A stretch of 64,000 nucleotides of DNA, from assembly GCF_001553645.1 (NCBI RefSeq), contig NZ_CP014231.1, positions 310,001 through 374,000 of the forward strand, written 5' to 3'. A program made the position numbers and the translations under genes. Positions 35,278 through 44,307 of this stretch are shown here, one piece after another. Position 1 is the first letter of the stretch. Each line of letters opens with the position of its first letter. The notes below the pieces were generated by a model that did no database searches, had not been told where the DNA came from, and worked only from the letters and a program-made list of their open reading frames with translations. Source of the DNA: Leptotrichia sp. oral taxon 847. GTDB taxonomy: Bacteria > Fusobacteriota > Fusobacteriia > Fusobacteriales > Leptotrichiaceae.

Positions 35278-35985
35278 TTATTCAGCAACAAAACTTCCTG
35301 CCAACAATGGATCAATTTTAATTCCAGGTCCCATAGTTAATGAGATTGCCACTGTTTTTAAATATTGTCCTTTTGAAGATGCAGGTTTTAATTTAACAAT
35401 TTGGTTTAATGCAACTTTGAAGTTTTCAACTACTGCTTCTTTTGAGAAATCGATTTTCCCAATTGGCAAATGAATTGAACCTAATTTATCTACTTTAAAT
35501 GCGACTTTTCCTTTTTTAAATTCTTTTACAGTTTGTTCGATATTAGTTGTAACTGTTCCTGATTTAGGGTTTGGCATAAGTCCTTTAGTCCCCAAAATTC
35601 TTCCTAATCTTCCCAATTTAGGCATCATGTCAGGTGTAGCTATAACTAAATCAAAATCCATCCATCCGCCTTGAATTTTACTGATGTATTCATCATCTCC
35701 AGCAAAATCTGCTCCAGCATCCAATGCTTTTTGAATATTTTCTCCAGAAGTAATTGCTAAAACTCTAACAGTTTTTCCAGTTCCGTTTGGCAATGAAACT
35801 GTTCCTCTTACTTGTTGATCAGCGTGTCTTGGATCAACTCCAAGTCTTACAGCTAATTCAACTGTTTCCACAAATTTAGCACTTTTTGTATCAAATATTA
35901 ATTCCAAAGCTTCCTCTGGAGTGTAAATTTTCATTTTATCTACTTTTTGAGATATTTCTTTATATCTCTTACCTTTTTTTGCCAT
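35278..35985 (-). CDS. rplA: 50S ribosomal protein L1
   Basis: Large-subunit protein forming the L1 stalk. The 235 residues include the signature [32 protein letters not shown] region (residues about 125-155), diagnostic for L1. In many bacteria L1 also represses its own operon by binding the leader of the rplK-rplA mRNA. It lies 76 bp after rplK and is last in the operon. AGGAGGAAATAA precedes the ATG. Confidence 0.98.
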   Translation of the reverse strand: MAKKGKRYKEISQKVDKMKIYTPEEALELIFDTKSAKFVETVELAVRLGVDPRHADQQVRGTVSLPNGTGKTVRVLAITSGENIQKALDAGADFAGDDEYISKIQGGWMDFDLVIATPDMMPKLGRLGRILGTKGLMPNPKSGTVTTNIEQTVKEFKKGKVAFKVDKLGSIHLPIGKIDFSKEAVVENFKVALNQIVKLKPASSKGQYLKTVAISLTMGPGIKIDPLLAGSFVAE

Positions 35986-36061
35986 TTATTATTTCCTCCT
36001 CTGTGGTCATTGGTTAGAAAACCTTCCACTTATTTCAATAATGTTTTTTATTTTTTATAAT

Positions 36062-36487
36062 TTATTCAGAAATTTTAATTCCCATACTTCTTGCAGTTCC
36101 AGCAACGATATTCATAGCAGCTTCAACTGAACCAGCATTTAAATCTGGCATTTTAGTTTCTGCGATTTCTTGTAATTGAGCTTTAGTTATAGTTCCAGCT
36201 ACTTCTGTTAATGAGTTCCCGGCACCTTTTTTAACTTTAGCTGCTTTTTTTAATAAATCTGATGCTGGCGGAGTCTTTAATACAAATGTAAAACTTCTAT
36301 CAGCATACACTGTAATTTCCACTGGAATCACAAATCCCATTTTATCTTGTGTTTGAGCATTAAATGATTTACAAAATTCAGCGATATTTACTCCATGTTG
36401 TCCTAATGCAGGTCCTACTGGTGGTGCAGGATTCGCTTTCCCCGCTTCTAATTGTAGTTTAATCTTTCCGATTACTTCTTTAGCCAT
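36062..36487 (-). CDS. rplK: 50S ribosomal protein L11
   Basis: L11 of the GTPase-associated centre, needed for factor-dependent GTP hydrolysis and for RelA activation. At 141 residues it is standard. The N-terminal domain reads [21 protein letters not shown], with the flexible Pro-rich hinge, and the C-terminal rRNA-binding domain contains GTARSMGI near its end. It follows nusG, as in most bacteria. Confidence 0.98.
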   Translation of the reverse strand: MAKEVIGKIKLQLEAGKANPAPPVGPALGQHGVNIAEFCKSFNAQTQDKMGFVIPVEITVYADRSFTFVLKTPPASDLLKKAAKVKKGAGNSLTEVAGTITKAQLQEIAETKMPDLNAGSVEAAMNIVAGTARSMGIKISE

Positions 36488-36610
36488 TTTTCCTCCCTAT
36501 GTGGTAATTGAATTTTTTAAATCTCCCACTTTTTTCATAAATTTTGCTAATAGTTATTCTTAAATAATACTTTTAATACTATTTCAATAATGATGATTAA
36601 TTTTTTTGAC

Positions 36611-37237
36611 TTAATAGTCTAATTTTGCAATTTCTGTGTATTCAAGTTCAACTGGTGTCCGTCTTCCAAACACTTCAAGCATAACAGTTACTTTTCCATT
36701 TACTTCATCAATAGCTGAAATTTCACCCTCCTGATCCAAAAATGAATCTTTTTTAATAACTACTTTTTCACCAACTTTAAAATCAATATTATATCTGGCT
36801 TCTTTTTCAACAGTATCACCACTTATATCAATTCCAACTTTAGTAAGTAATTCTTTTGCTTCATCATCAGATAATGGTATTGGATCACTTCCAACCCCGA
36901 CAAATCCTGTAACTCCATTAGTATTTCTTATAACGTACCAAGCATCACTGTCCACACGATAACCTAATCCCATTTCATTTTCTTCTTTTACAGATAGCAT
37001 TTCAATCAGTACATAACTTGGAAATAATTTTCTTGAAACTTTTACCATTTTTCCACGTTTTTCTTCCAAAACTTCTTCCTCAGGTACTAAAATTCTAAAA
37101 ACTCTATCTGTTAAGTTCAATGATTCGATTCTTTTTTCCAAATCTGTTGCTACTTTTTTTTCGTAACCAGAATAAGTATGAATTATATACCATTTTTTTT
37201 CGTATATAATTTCATCATCTTTTTTTTCTTCAGCCAA
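36611..37237 (-). CDS. nusG: transcription termination/antitermination protein NusG
   Basis: RNA-polymerase-associated elongation factor that couples transcription to translation. The 208 residues have the NGN domain (KKWYIIHTYSGYEKKVATDL at the start, RKLFPSYVLIEM) and the C-terminal KOW domain (FKVGEKVVIKKDSFLDQEG). It starts immediately after secE, with the secE stop one base before its start codon, so translation is coupled. Confidence 0.97.
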   Translation of the reverse strand: MAEEKKDDEIIYEKKWYIIHTYSGYEKKVATDLEKRIESLNLTDRVFRILVPEEEVLEEKRGKMVKVSRKLFPSYVLIEMLSVKEENEMGLGYRVDSDAWYVIRNTNGVTGFVGVGSDPIPLSDDEAKELLTKVGIDISGDTVEKEARYNIDFKVGEKVVIKKDSFLDQEGEISAIDEVNGKVTVMLEVFGRRTPVELEYTEIAKLDY

Positions 37238-37238
37238 C

Positions 37239-37454
37239 TTACGCGCCTCCTATAAAATTTTTTATAATATTACTTACATTGGTTAATACAAAACTGAACG
37301 CTGTATCAAAAAGAAGTGTGTAAAGTGCTATAAAAATTGTTATTAAAATTACAATTACAGTAACGTGGTATACTTCTTCCTTACTAGGCCAATATATTTT
37401 TTTATATTCTTCACGTAAATTTTTTAGACTTTCTCCTAAATTAAATTTTCCCAT
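37239..37454 (-). CDS. secE: protein translocase subunit SecE
   Basis: Essential single-spanning subunit of the SecYEG channel. The 71 residues show the conserved amphipathic segment NLREEYKKIYWPSKEEVYHVT and one membrane helix (VIVILITIFIALYTLLF) of the short SecE type. It lies between tRNA-Trp and nusG, the standard bacterial order. Confidence 0.96.
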   Translation of the reverse strand: MGKFNLGESLKNLREEYKKIYWPSKEEVYHVTVIVILITIFIALYTLLFDTAFSFVLTNVSNIIKNFIGGA

Positions 37455-37533
37455 AAATATTCTCCTAGAATCATTTAAGATATATCTTAAACTTCTATTT
37501 TATTTTTCTAAAAAAAAATACTCATATCTTAGA

Positions 37534-37609
37534 TGGCAGGCCAGGCAGGAATCGAACCCGCAACTTTCGGTTTTGGAGACCGACGCTCTACCAATTGAAC
37601 TACTGACCT
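37534..37609 (-). tRNA. tRNA-Trp (anticodon CCA)
   Basis: A 76-nt cloverleaf on the minus strand. The acceptor AGGTCAG pairs with CTGGCCT (one G-U), the D arm has AGTTCAATTGGTAGAGC, the anticodon loop is CTCCAAA with CCA, and the T arm has GGTTCGATTCC. The CCA tail is encoded. It lies in the rpmG-secE interval, where tRNA-Trp is often found. Confidence 0.97.
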
Positions 37610-37626
37610 ATCTTTTTTATATGAGA

Positions 37627-37776
37627 TTATTTTACTTCTCTATAAAGAGAATGTCTTTTTAGCACTGGATTATATTTTCTCATTTCCAATCTTTCTGGAT
37701 GAGTTTTTTTGTTTTTAGTTGTAACATAATGTCTTAACTTAGTTTCAGTGCATTCTAAAATTACTTGTACTCTCAT
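37627..37776 (-). CDS. rpmG: 50S ribosomal protein L33
   Basis: A 49-residue ribosomal protein: [13 protein letters not shown], then [15 protein letters not shown] and [11 protein letters not shown], a clear L33. It has a single Cys, so it is the zinc-free (C-) type. GGAGGGATAGAAGAAG precedes the ATG. It is first in the operon and is driven by the consensus promoter at 37833-37861. Confidence 0.95.
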   Translation of the reverse strand: MRVQVILECTETKLRHYVTTKNKKTHPERLEMRKYNPVLKRHSLYREVK

Positions 37777-37832
37777 CTTCTTCTATCCCTCCCAATAAAA
37801 TATTGGTATTACCAGAATAAACTAGCAGAAAA

Positions 37833-37861
37833 ATTATAACACAGTTTTTTATCTTTGTCAA
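37833..37861 (-). promoter_or_regulatory. perfect consensus promoter of the rpmG-tRNA-secE-nusG-rplK-rplA operon
   Basis: TTGACA (37861-37856), a 17-nt spacer and TATAAT (37838-37833) on the minus strand match the consensus exactly, 57 nt before rpmG. Confidence 0.85.
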
Positions 37862-37983
37862 CATCATTTTTTTACTTTGATGGTTTAAAAATTTTAGGGG
37901 CAGATTTTTTAATTTCAAATTTTTTAAGTTATTCTTGATTACAAGATGTTATTTTGTTTAATATTATTTTTTTATTTTTTTAC

Positions 37984-38250
37984 ATAAGGGGAAAGGACCG
38001 CCATTTCCCCTTATAATCCCCACGCTCGTCTAAGCATTTTTTGGAAGCAAAGCCGAAACTCACTTCGTTCAAACAGTCGTCTTTACTCCCAAAAAATCAC
38101 GACACTTTTATATGGTAGTAAAATTTAAACCGTCGGAGCATTTTTATGTGCTGACAAAACTGTTTGAGCACGATTAGTGCGAGTTTTTTGTCAGTGCATA
38201 AAAATGTCGAAGACTAGCCGGGGTGCAGGGGTGCGGCGATAAGCACTTCT
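37984..38250. repeat. pair of inverted palindromic intergenic repeats
   Basis: A GC-richer, gene-free stretch. ATAAGGGGAAA/TTTCCCCTTAT (37984-37994, 38004-38014) is an 11-bp hairpin. Two related palindromic units follow in opposite orientation. Unit A (about 38020-38105) is framed by GCATTTTTTGG and CCAAAAAATC. Unit B (about 38131-38250) is framed by GCATTTTTATGTGCTGACAAAACT and its near-complement ending at 38205. Both contain the core ACTGTTTGA.C....GTG.GAGTTT (A on the minus strand). The outer ends also pair loosely (CCCCACGCTCGTCT against AGACTAGCCGGGG). They look like REP-type dispersed intergenic elements of unknown function. Confidence 0.6.
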
Positions 38251-38403
38251 GCTTAAAAAAGAAAAAATTATTTTAGTAACTTTCTGGATTGAATGAAAAA
38301 CTTAAAACTAAGATTTTTTATTTACCCCTAACTATTTTACTCTGTCTTTTTACTTTGCATGACAAACGTGTACAGAATACTGTTATTTTTTTAATAAAAT
38401 CAC

Positions 38404-38432
38404 TTGACCTTTGTAACATTATATGATAAAAT
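38404..38432 (+). promoter_or_regulatory. promoter of a candidate small RNA
   Basis: TTGACC (38404-38409), a 17-nt spacer and TAAAAT (38427-38432), with no open reading frame downstream on this strand. Confidence 0.55.
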
Positions 38433-38438
38433 ACTTTC

Positions 38439-38517
38439 AAAGTGGAATGCATGATGATGCCTGAGGGCTGCCATGCTAGCCCGGTATTGCAGGACAATAT
38501 CGGGTGAATTTTTTTAG
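38439..38517 (+). ncRNA. candidate small structured RNA, about 80 nt
   Basis: Starting near 38439 below a good promoter, the transcript would contain GGGCT/AGCCC (38465-38469, 38478-38482) and CCCGGTATTG/CAATATCGGG (38480-38489, 38495-38504; one G-U), then TGAA and T7. The two hairpins share CCC at 38480-38482 and exclude each other, as in a switch or attenuator. No plus-strand gene follows, so an independent RNA is the simplest reading. It does not resemble 4.5S RNA, 6S RNA, tmRNA or a riboswitch I know. A relic of an insertion-sequence end is the main alternative. Confidence 0.4.
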
Positions 38518-38660
38518 TTTTTAGTTTCCCTTTTATTATACCATTTTTATATTTATACCTTTTATATACTCTGTAACCCTTATGAATACTAGCTTTGAAC
38601 ATTAAGCCAAAGAATAATAAAAAGTACCATTATTTGGAATATATGAAAACGTAGGAAAAA

Positions 38661-38692
38661 AATAACCGCTGTCTTTTGCAACAACGATTATT
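38661..38692 (-). terminator. terminator after the DJ-1-like gene
   Basis: AATAACCGCTGT/ACAACGATTATT pairs over 12 bp, allowing G-U on the minus strand; seven T follow. Confidence 0.75.
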
Positions 38693-38713
38693 TTAAAATT
38701 TTAATTTATTCTT

Positions 38714-39271
38714 TTAATAGACTATTTCTTTTGAAATTTCTTTTGATTTTTCATTTCCTAAAAGTTGTGAAATAATTTCAAGTGCAAAATCTATAGCTGT
38801 TCCTGCACTTCTGCTAGTTATGATATTTCCGTCTACAACTACTTTTTCGCGAGTCAAAATAGGATTTCCTGCAAGTAAGTTACTTTCACAGGCTGGAAAA
38901 CAAATAGCTTTTTTATTTTCTAAAATTCCCAATTCTGATAAAATCAATGGAGCTGCGCAAATCGCACCAACTTTTTTATTTTTCACATCTTTAGAAAATT
39001 CCAAAACTTTATCTAAAAGTAACTGGGATTTAAAATAATTTTTGTGTCCTGGTCCTCCAGGTAAGACTAACATATCGTATTTATCAAAGTCAAGTTCATT
39101 TATAACTTTATCTGCGACTACTTTAACTTTTCTTGCGCTTTGTACTAAATTTTCATCTGTCAATGAAACTGTATCTACGTCAATTTCAGCTCTTCTAAGT
39201 AAATCAATCGGAGCGATTGCTTCCACTTCTTCAAATCCGTCTGCTAAAAAGATTGCAACTTTTTTACTCAT
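38714..39271 (-). CDS. DJ-1/PfpI-family protein
   Basis: A 185-residue DJ-1/ThiJ-type protein. Such proteins are linked to oxidative or glyoxal stress; the activity here is not known. Visible marks are FLADGFEEVEAIAPIDLLRR with the conserved Glu, VLPGGPG, and the nucleophile Cys in KVGAICAAP (nucleophile elbow). FPACESNLLAG and TSRSAGTAIDFALEI complete the family pattern. It is transcribed alone between two terminators. Confidence 0.9.
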   Translation of the reverse strand: MSKKVAIFLADGFEEVEAIAPIDLLRRAEIDVDTVSLTDENLVQSARKVKVVADKVINELDFDKYDMLVLPGGPGHKNYFKSQLLLDKVLEFSKDVKNKKVGAICAAPLILSELGILENKKAICFPACESNLLAGNPILTREKVVVDGNIITSRSAGTAIDFALEIISQLLGNEKSKEISKEIVY

Positions 39272-39310
39272 ATTATTTTCCTCTTTTCTATTTTATTTAT
39301 TTTTTTAATG

Positions 39311-39336
39311 AAAAAGAGCTAAAAATAGCTCTTTTT
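39311..39336. terminator. terminator after ptsI
   Basis: AAAAAGAGCTA/TAGCTCTTTTT, an 11-bp stem with a 4-nt loop flanked by A and T runs; able to act on both strands. Confidence 0.85.
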
Positions 39337-39346
39337 TTATTTACTT

Positions 39347-41053
39347 TTATTTCAATTTTTCAATTACATCTTCAGGTGTATCTTGTTTCAAAATTAAATC
39401 TCTGTATTTTTGTGCTTCTACATAATTGCTGTTTCTAATTATTTTTTTAATTGTAAGTCCTGACGAAGCACTCATACTAAATGAATCAAGTCCCATTCCT
39501 AAAAGAAGTCTAGTCGCTCTTTTATCTCCTGCGAACTCTCCACACATACTTACACTAATTCCTGCATGATGTGCAGCATCAATTACTTTTTGAATAGCTT
39601 CTAAGACTGCTGGGTTAAACGAATTATATAAACTAGATACTAATTCATTTCCTCTGTCTACTGCCAAGAAATATTGAGTTAAATCGTTAGTTCCAATTGA
39701 GAAGAAATCAACTTCTTTGGCAAATTTATAAGCAACTATTGCAGTTGAAGGAGTTTCCACCATAATTCCAACTTTTATATTTCTATCATAAATTTTACCA
39801 ATTTCATCTAATTCTTTTTTACATTCTTCTAAAATAGCATTAGCTTTTCTAATTTCATTTATAGAACTTATCATTGGGTACATAATTTTAATTTGACCAT
39901 ATTGAGAAGCTCTTAAAATAGCTCTTAATTGGGTCTTAAACATATCTTTATTTTCTAGCGATATTCTGATTGCTCTATATCCTAAAAACGGATTCATTTC
40001 TTTTGGTAAATCCAAATAAGGTAACTCTTTATCTCCACCTATATCCATTGTTCTTATTGTGACAGGTTTTCCTTGCATTTTTTCAGCTACCACTCTGTAC
40101 GCTTGGTATTGTTCTTCTTCTGTTGGGAAGTGATCAGAATTCATGAATAAAAATTCTGTTCTGTATAATCCAATTCCTGTCGCTCCTGATTCAATTACCG
40201 CATCAACATCGTTAGGACTTCCAATATTTCCCCAAATGTCCACTTTTCTTCCATCTAGTGTAACTGCTTCTTCATGGATTAATTTTTTAAGTTCTTCTTT
40301 TTCCACTCTAATTTTTTCTTGTTTTACTTTATATTCTTCAACTAATTTTTCAGTTGGTTCTAGGAAAATTTCTCCTGTTTCTCCGTCCATTACGACTAAT
40401 TCTCCATCTTTAACTTCCCCTAAAACACCTTTTACTCCAACTACTGCCGGTAATTCAAGCGATCTAGCCATTATAGCCGAGTGAGCTGTCTTTCCTCCAA
40501 TTTCTGTAATAAATCCAACGCAGTTTTCTAAGTCCAATTGAGCCGTATCTGACGGTGTCAAATCTTTGGTAACAACAATTGTATTTGGTTCTAAATTACT
40601 AAAATCGTTAATTTTAATTTCCAATAAATTTTTTAACCATCTTTTTCCTATGTCTTGCAAATCTGCCGCTCTTTCTCTCAAATATGGATCATCTAACTGA
40701 GAAATCATTTCACAATATTCATCAATTCCTTCTCTCAGAGCTCTTGCTGCTGGTAATTTATCACCTGTTATTTTAGCTTCCACTTCTTCAATTAAATCTT
40801 CGTCTTCAAGAAGCATAATATGACCATCAAAAATTGCAGCTTTATCTTCACCCATTTTTTCTTTTACTTTTTCTCTGATTGCAATTAATTGAGTTTTTGA
40901 TTTTTTTAATCCGTTTTCTAATTTTGCCAATTCTGCTTCAATAGTCGAATCAGCATCTATTTTTTGAGGAATAACTATATTTTCCTCTACAAAAAGCAAT
41001 ACTTTTCCTATTGATACTCCTTCAGAAGCACCAATTCCTGTCAATCTTTTCAT
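39347..41053 (-). CDS. ptsI: PTS enzyme I
   Basis: Phosphoenolpyruvate-protein phosphotransferase, which takes phosphate from PEP and passes it to HPr to drive sugar uptake. At 568 residues it is full length. The active-site His lies in GGKTAHSAIMARS (about residue 190). The PEP-binding barrel has LYRTEFLFMN, TIRTMDIGGDKE and the Cys-containing SMCGEFAGD. ptsH and the sugar-specific enzymes are not in the window. GAGGAGAAAAAA precedes the ATG; it is flanked by terminators and probably monocistronic. Confidence 0.97.
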   Translation of the reverse strand: MKRLTGIGASEGVSIGKVLLFVEENIVIPQKIDADSTIEAELAKLENGLKKSKTQLIAIREKVKEKMGEDKAAIFDGHIMLLEDEDLIEEVEAKITGDKLPAARALREGIDEYCEMISQLDDPYLRERAADLQDIGKRWLKNLLEIKINDFSNLEPNTIVVTKDLTPSDTAQLDLENCVGFITEIGGKTAHSAIMARSLELPAVVGVKGVLGEVKDGELVVMDGETGEIFLEPTEKLVEEYKVKQEKIRVEKEELKKLIHEEAVTLDGRKVDIWGNIGSPNDVDAVIESGATGIGLYRTEFLFMNSDHFPTEEEQYQAYRVVAEKMQGKPVTIRTMDIGGDKELPYLDLPKEMNPFLGYRAIRISLENKDMFKTQLRAILRASQYGQIKIMYPMISSINEIRKANAILEECKKELDEIGKIYDRNIKVGIMVETPSTAIVAYKFAKEVDFFSIGTNDLTQYFLAVDRGNELVSSLYNSFNPAVLEAIQKVIDAAHHAGISVSMCGEFAGDKRATRLLLGMGLDSFSMSASSGLTIKKIIRNSNYVEAQKYRDLILKQDTPEDVIEKLK

Positions 41054-41112
41054 TTTTTTCTCCTCTTTTATATATAAATTTTATTATAAATATATTTTTT
41101 TGATAATATCTT

Positions 41113-41859
41113 CTAATATCCTCTATTAGCTTTTATATTATCACGAAACAACTTAACGATTTGCCCTTTTCCGAATTCCGTTGCCATATCCAGTGCCGTT
41201 CCCCCGCTGTAATCTTTTAATTGAGGATTTGCACCTTTTTTCAATAAAAATTTTATTATGTCAATATTAGCTTTTAATGTTGCATCTTGTAGGGCTGTCC
41301 AGCCATCAGTTCCACTTTGTTCGTTTATCAATTTTGGATTAGCTGAAAGTAACATTTCTACAGCTTCTTTATTTTCATAATAACAAGCTACATTTAATAC
41401 ACTTCTTCCAAAAAGTGGATGTTTTTCTCTCAAATTTGCACCATTTTTTATGAGATATTCTAAAATTTCATTATTTTGAGATTCGATTGCTACAACGATT
41501 GGAGTGTATCCTCTTTCATCTTTGGAATTCACGTCTATCAATGTATTGTTATCCATCCCATAAAGTTGAAGAAAATCTATTGCAACTCCATATTTTCCAT
41601 TGCCAGGATTATTCTGCTCATTCATTTCTTTTCTTTTATCAAGATTTTCCTTAGTTAATAAAGAAAATTTTACAAAATTGTTATTATGCTGCCTTATAGC
41701 TTTAAATAATGCACTTAATCTATTTTCCTGTTTTTTTGAATCACTGATTTCATTTATTTTTTTAGAATTTTCTCTTTTATAATCAAAAACCGACGAAAAT
41801 GCAAAAAAATTTGTCATTAAAACGCCTACTAAAATACCTTTTAAAGAAAAAAATTTCAT
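41113..41859 (-). CDS. exported ankyrin-repeat protein
   Basis: A 248-residue protein with an N-terminal hydrophobic signal (MKFFSLKGILVGVLMTNFFAFSS) and four to five ankyrin repeats from about residue 105 (DERGYTPIVVAIESQN, GRSVLNVACYYEN, GWTALQDATLKAN, GGTALDMATEFG). Repeats of this kind bind proteins; the partner is not known. The signal suggests a periplasmic location. It lies between ftsH and ptsI in the same direction with short gaps, with no strong terminator after it. Confidence 0.85.
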   Translation of the reverse strand: MKFFSLKGILVGVLMTNFFAFSSVFDYKRENSKKINEISDSKKQENRLSALFKAIRQHNNNFVKFSLLTKENLDKRKEMNEQNNPGNGKYGVAIDFLQLYGMDNNTLIDVNSKDERGYTPIVVAIESQNNEILEYLIKNGANLREKHPLFGRSVLNVACYYENKEAVEMLLSANPKLINEQSGTDGWTALQDATLKANIDIIKFLLKKGANPQLKDYSGGTALDMATEFGKGQIVKLFRDNIKANRGY

Positions 41860-41928
41860 CTTAATACCTCACTTTATAATTATACCATATGATTTTTAAA
41901 AATCAAAATTTTTTTAAAAAAAATGGAA

Positions 41929-41947
41929 AAATAACACAATGTTATTT
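41929..41947 (-). terminator. terminator after ftsH
   Basis: AAATAACA/TGTTATTT, an 8-bp stem with a 3-nt loop, followed by T-rich sequence on the minus strand. Confidence 0.7.
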
Positions 41948-41964
41948 CCCCATTTTCTTGTCAT

Positions 41965-44307
41965 TTATTCCATAAAACTTGGAAGTTTAAAATTATTTTT
42001 TTTCTTTTTTTGTTTTGAGGAGCTGTCTTTGTCATCACCGATAAAATTGTTAAAATCATCATTTTGATCATCTTTGTCGCTGTCATTTTTACCCTTGTCT
42101 TCAGAGTCGGTGTCTTCTTTTTTATCATTATTGTCATTATTTTTATTGGCCTTGTCGTCGCTATCATCTTCTTTTTCAGTTAAAAAATCATCCTTTTTCA
42201 ACTTTTCTTCCAAAGTTTCTCCATCTTTTGTCAAGTCTTTGACAGTTTCTTCGAGTTCTTCAATTTTGGATTTTTCTTTTGGTTTTTCGAATTTATCTTC
42301 AAAATCAGTTTTTAAATTTTTCTCTGTTTCTATATTTTCTTTTTCATCGGATAGATTTTCTATCTTATCTGGATTCTTATCTTCCGATTCTTTTTCCAAA
42401 ATTTGTTCAAAAGTTTCACCTTTAATAATTCTTCTAACTTCATCCCCAGTAATTGTTTCTTTTTTTAGAAGCAATTTGGCGACACCTTCTAATATGCTTA
42501 TATTTTCCTGCAATGTATTAAATGTGTTCAAATATTCATCCATTAAAATTTTTCTGACTTCCAAATCAATCTCTCTCATTGTTTCATCACTTTTATTTGT
42601 CATAAATGCATATTCATCGTCTGGATTTTCAAGGTTGATTGGTCCAAATTTTTTGCTCATTCCAACACTTTCCACATACATTCTGGCAACTCTTGTAGCT
42701 CTTTTTATATCTGAATAAGCTCCCGTACTTATGTCATCTAACACGATTTCTTCAGCAGCCCTTCCACCGAATAAAACTTTTATTTCGGCAAGCAGTTCTT
42801 TACTCGAAGTAACTAATTTTTCTTCTGGAAGTGGCATCATAAACCCTCCAGCTTCACCTCTTGGAATAATTGTTACTTTGTGAACTGGATCCGCTCCATC
42901 AGTTAGTTCTGTCATTACAGCATGTCCTGCTTCGTGATATGCAAGTAATTTTTTTTCTTCAGGTTTTATTATCTTTCCTTTTTGTCCGAGTCCCATTCCA
43001 ATTTTATCCACAGCTTCATCCAAATCTGCCATTGTTATTGTATCTTCAGCTCGACGAGCCGCTAAAATTGCAGCCTCATTTAACAAGTTCGCTAAATCCG
43101 CTCCAACAAATCCAGGAGTTATTTTAGCAATATCTTCCAAATTTACATCGCTGGCTAATTTTTTATTTTTTGAATGAACTTTTAAAATTGCGATTCTTCC
43201 TTGTAAATCAGGCGCATCAACAGTGATTCTTCTGTCAAATCTTCCAGCACGAAGTAACGCCGAATCCAACACATCTTCACGGTTTGTCGCTGCCAGTACA
43301 ATAACCTTTGTATCTGTATCGAATCCATCCATTTCGACTAACAGCTGATTTAATGTCTGTTCTCTTTCATCATTGCTTCCACTGTTTTTTCCAGCACTTC
43401 TTTTTCTTCCAATCGCATCAATTTCATCTATAAAAATTATTGACGGACTTGATTCTTTCGCCTTTTCAAATAAATCTCTCACACGGGAAGCTCCAACTCC
43501 GACAAACATTTCTACAAATTCTGAACCTGAGATGCTAAAAAATGAAGCTCCTGATTCTCCTGCAACAGCTTTTGCAAGCAATGTTTTCCCCGTTCCAGGT
43601 CTACCAAGTAAAAGCACGCCTTTTGGAACTCTTGCACCAGCCTTTGTATATTTTTCAGGATTTTTCAAAAAGTCGACAACTTCTTTTAACTCTTCTTTTG
43701 CGCCGTCAACTCCTGCAACATCTTCAAACTTTACATCAGGTTTTTTATCAATTTTATTTACACGGGATTTTCCAAATCCGAATATATTTCCTGGACCCCC
43801 TTGACCGCCGCCAGTCATTTTTTTAGCCAAATATACCATAAGTCCAATCATCATAATAAGTGGAAGTGCATTTAAAAGTATCGCCAAAAAATATCCCCCA
43901 CCTGATGGAGGCATCGAATTTAATTTCACATTCTTTTCTTCAATTGCGTTAATTATTTTAGGCTCATTTCCCACACGATCGGTAATTTTTTTTGTATAAA
44001 AAAGAACATCTTTTCCTTCACTTCTACCTTTTGCAACCAATTTATCATCTTTTTCGTCTATTTCTTTAAAATCACCTTTTCTAGTCTTATTTAAAAACTC
44101 AGAATACGATACATTTTTTTTCTCTTGAAAATAACCTTGAATATCCCTTTGAAATAAAAACGTAAATAAAGATAATAAGACTACGAGTAGTACAAACATA
44201 AATCCAGAAAAAGGCGAATTTCCATTTTCTTGTTTGTTTTTTCTATTGTTGTCTTTTCTCAATTCTTCCAGTCTTTTTTTTATGTCATTCTTATCTCTGT
44301 CTGCCAT
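41965..44307 (-). CDS. ftsH: ATP-dependent zinc metalloprotease FtsH, with acidic tail
   Basis: Membrane-anchored AAA+ protease that degrades misfolded membrane proteins and short-lived regulators. Two transmembrane segments (about 30-50 and 133-153) flank the periplasmic part. Walker A reads LGRPGTGKT, where FtsH usually has GPPGTGKT. Walker B is IIFIDEID, the SRH region LRAGRFDRRI, and the zinc site HEAGH. At 780 residues it is over 100 longer than usual: the last roughly 150 residues are a low-complexity tail rich in Lys, Asp, Glu, Asn and Ser. The start overlaps the 3' end of tilS by 28 bp, as in the tilS-ftsH pairs of other bacteria. Confidence 0.95.
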   Translation of the reverse strand: MADRDKNDIKKRLEELRKDNNRKNKQENGNSPFSGFMFVLLVVLLSLFTFLFQRDIQGYFQEKKNVSYSEFLNKTRKGDFKEIDEKDDKLVAKGRSEGKDVLFYTKKITDRVGNEPKIINAIEEKNVKLNSMPPSGGGYFLAILLNALPLIMMIGLMVYLAKKMTGGGQGGPGNIFGFGKSRVNKIDKKPDVKFEDVAGVDGAKEELKEVVDFLKNPEKYTKAGARVPKGVLLLGRPGTGKTLLAKAVAGESGASFFSISGSEFVEMFVGVGASRVRDLFEKAKESSPSIIFIDEIDAIGRKRSAGKNSGSNDEREQTLNQLLVEMDGFDTDTKVIVLAATNREDVLDSALLRAGRFDRRITVDAPDLQGRIAILKVHSKNKKLASDVNLEDIAKITPGFVGADLANLLNEAAILAARRAEDTITMADLDEAVDKIGMGLGQKGKIIKPEEKKLLAYHEAGHAVMTELTDGADPVHKVTIIPRGEAGGFMMPLPEEKLVTSSKELLAEIKVLFGGRAAEEIVLDDISTGAYSDIKRATRVARMYVESVGMSKKFGPINLENPDDEYAFMTNKSDETMREIDLEVRKILMDEYLNTFNTLQENISILEGVAKLLLKKETITGDEVRRIIKGETFEQILEKESEDKNPDKIENLSDEKENIETEKNLKTDFEDKFEKPKEKSKIEELEETVKDLTKDGETLEEKLKKDDFLTEKEDDSDDKANKNNDNNDKKEDTDSEDKGKNDSDKDDQNDDFNNFIGDDKDSSSKQKKKKNNFKLPSFME

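Noticed and set aside
38318-38602. 94-residue minus-strand open frame
   Set aside because: It runs antisense across the promoter and hairpins of the candidate small RNA, has no ribosome site or recognisable domain, and an unlikely composition.
42074-42718. 214-residue plus-strand open frame
   Set aside because: It is the antisense image of the low-complexity acidic tail of ftsH (Ser/Phe/Leu-rich product).
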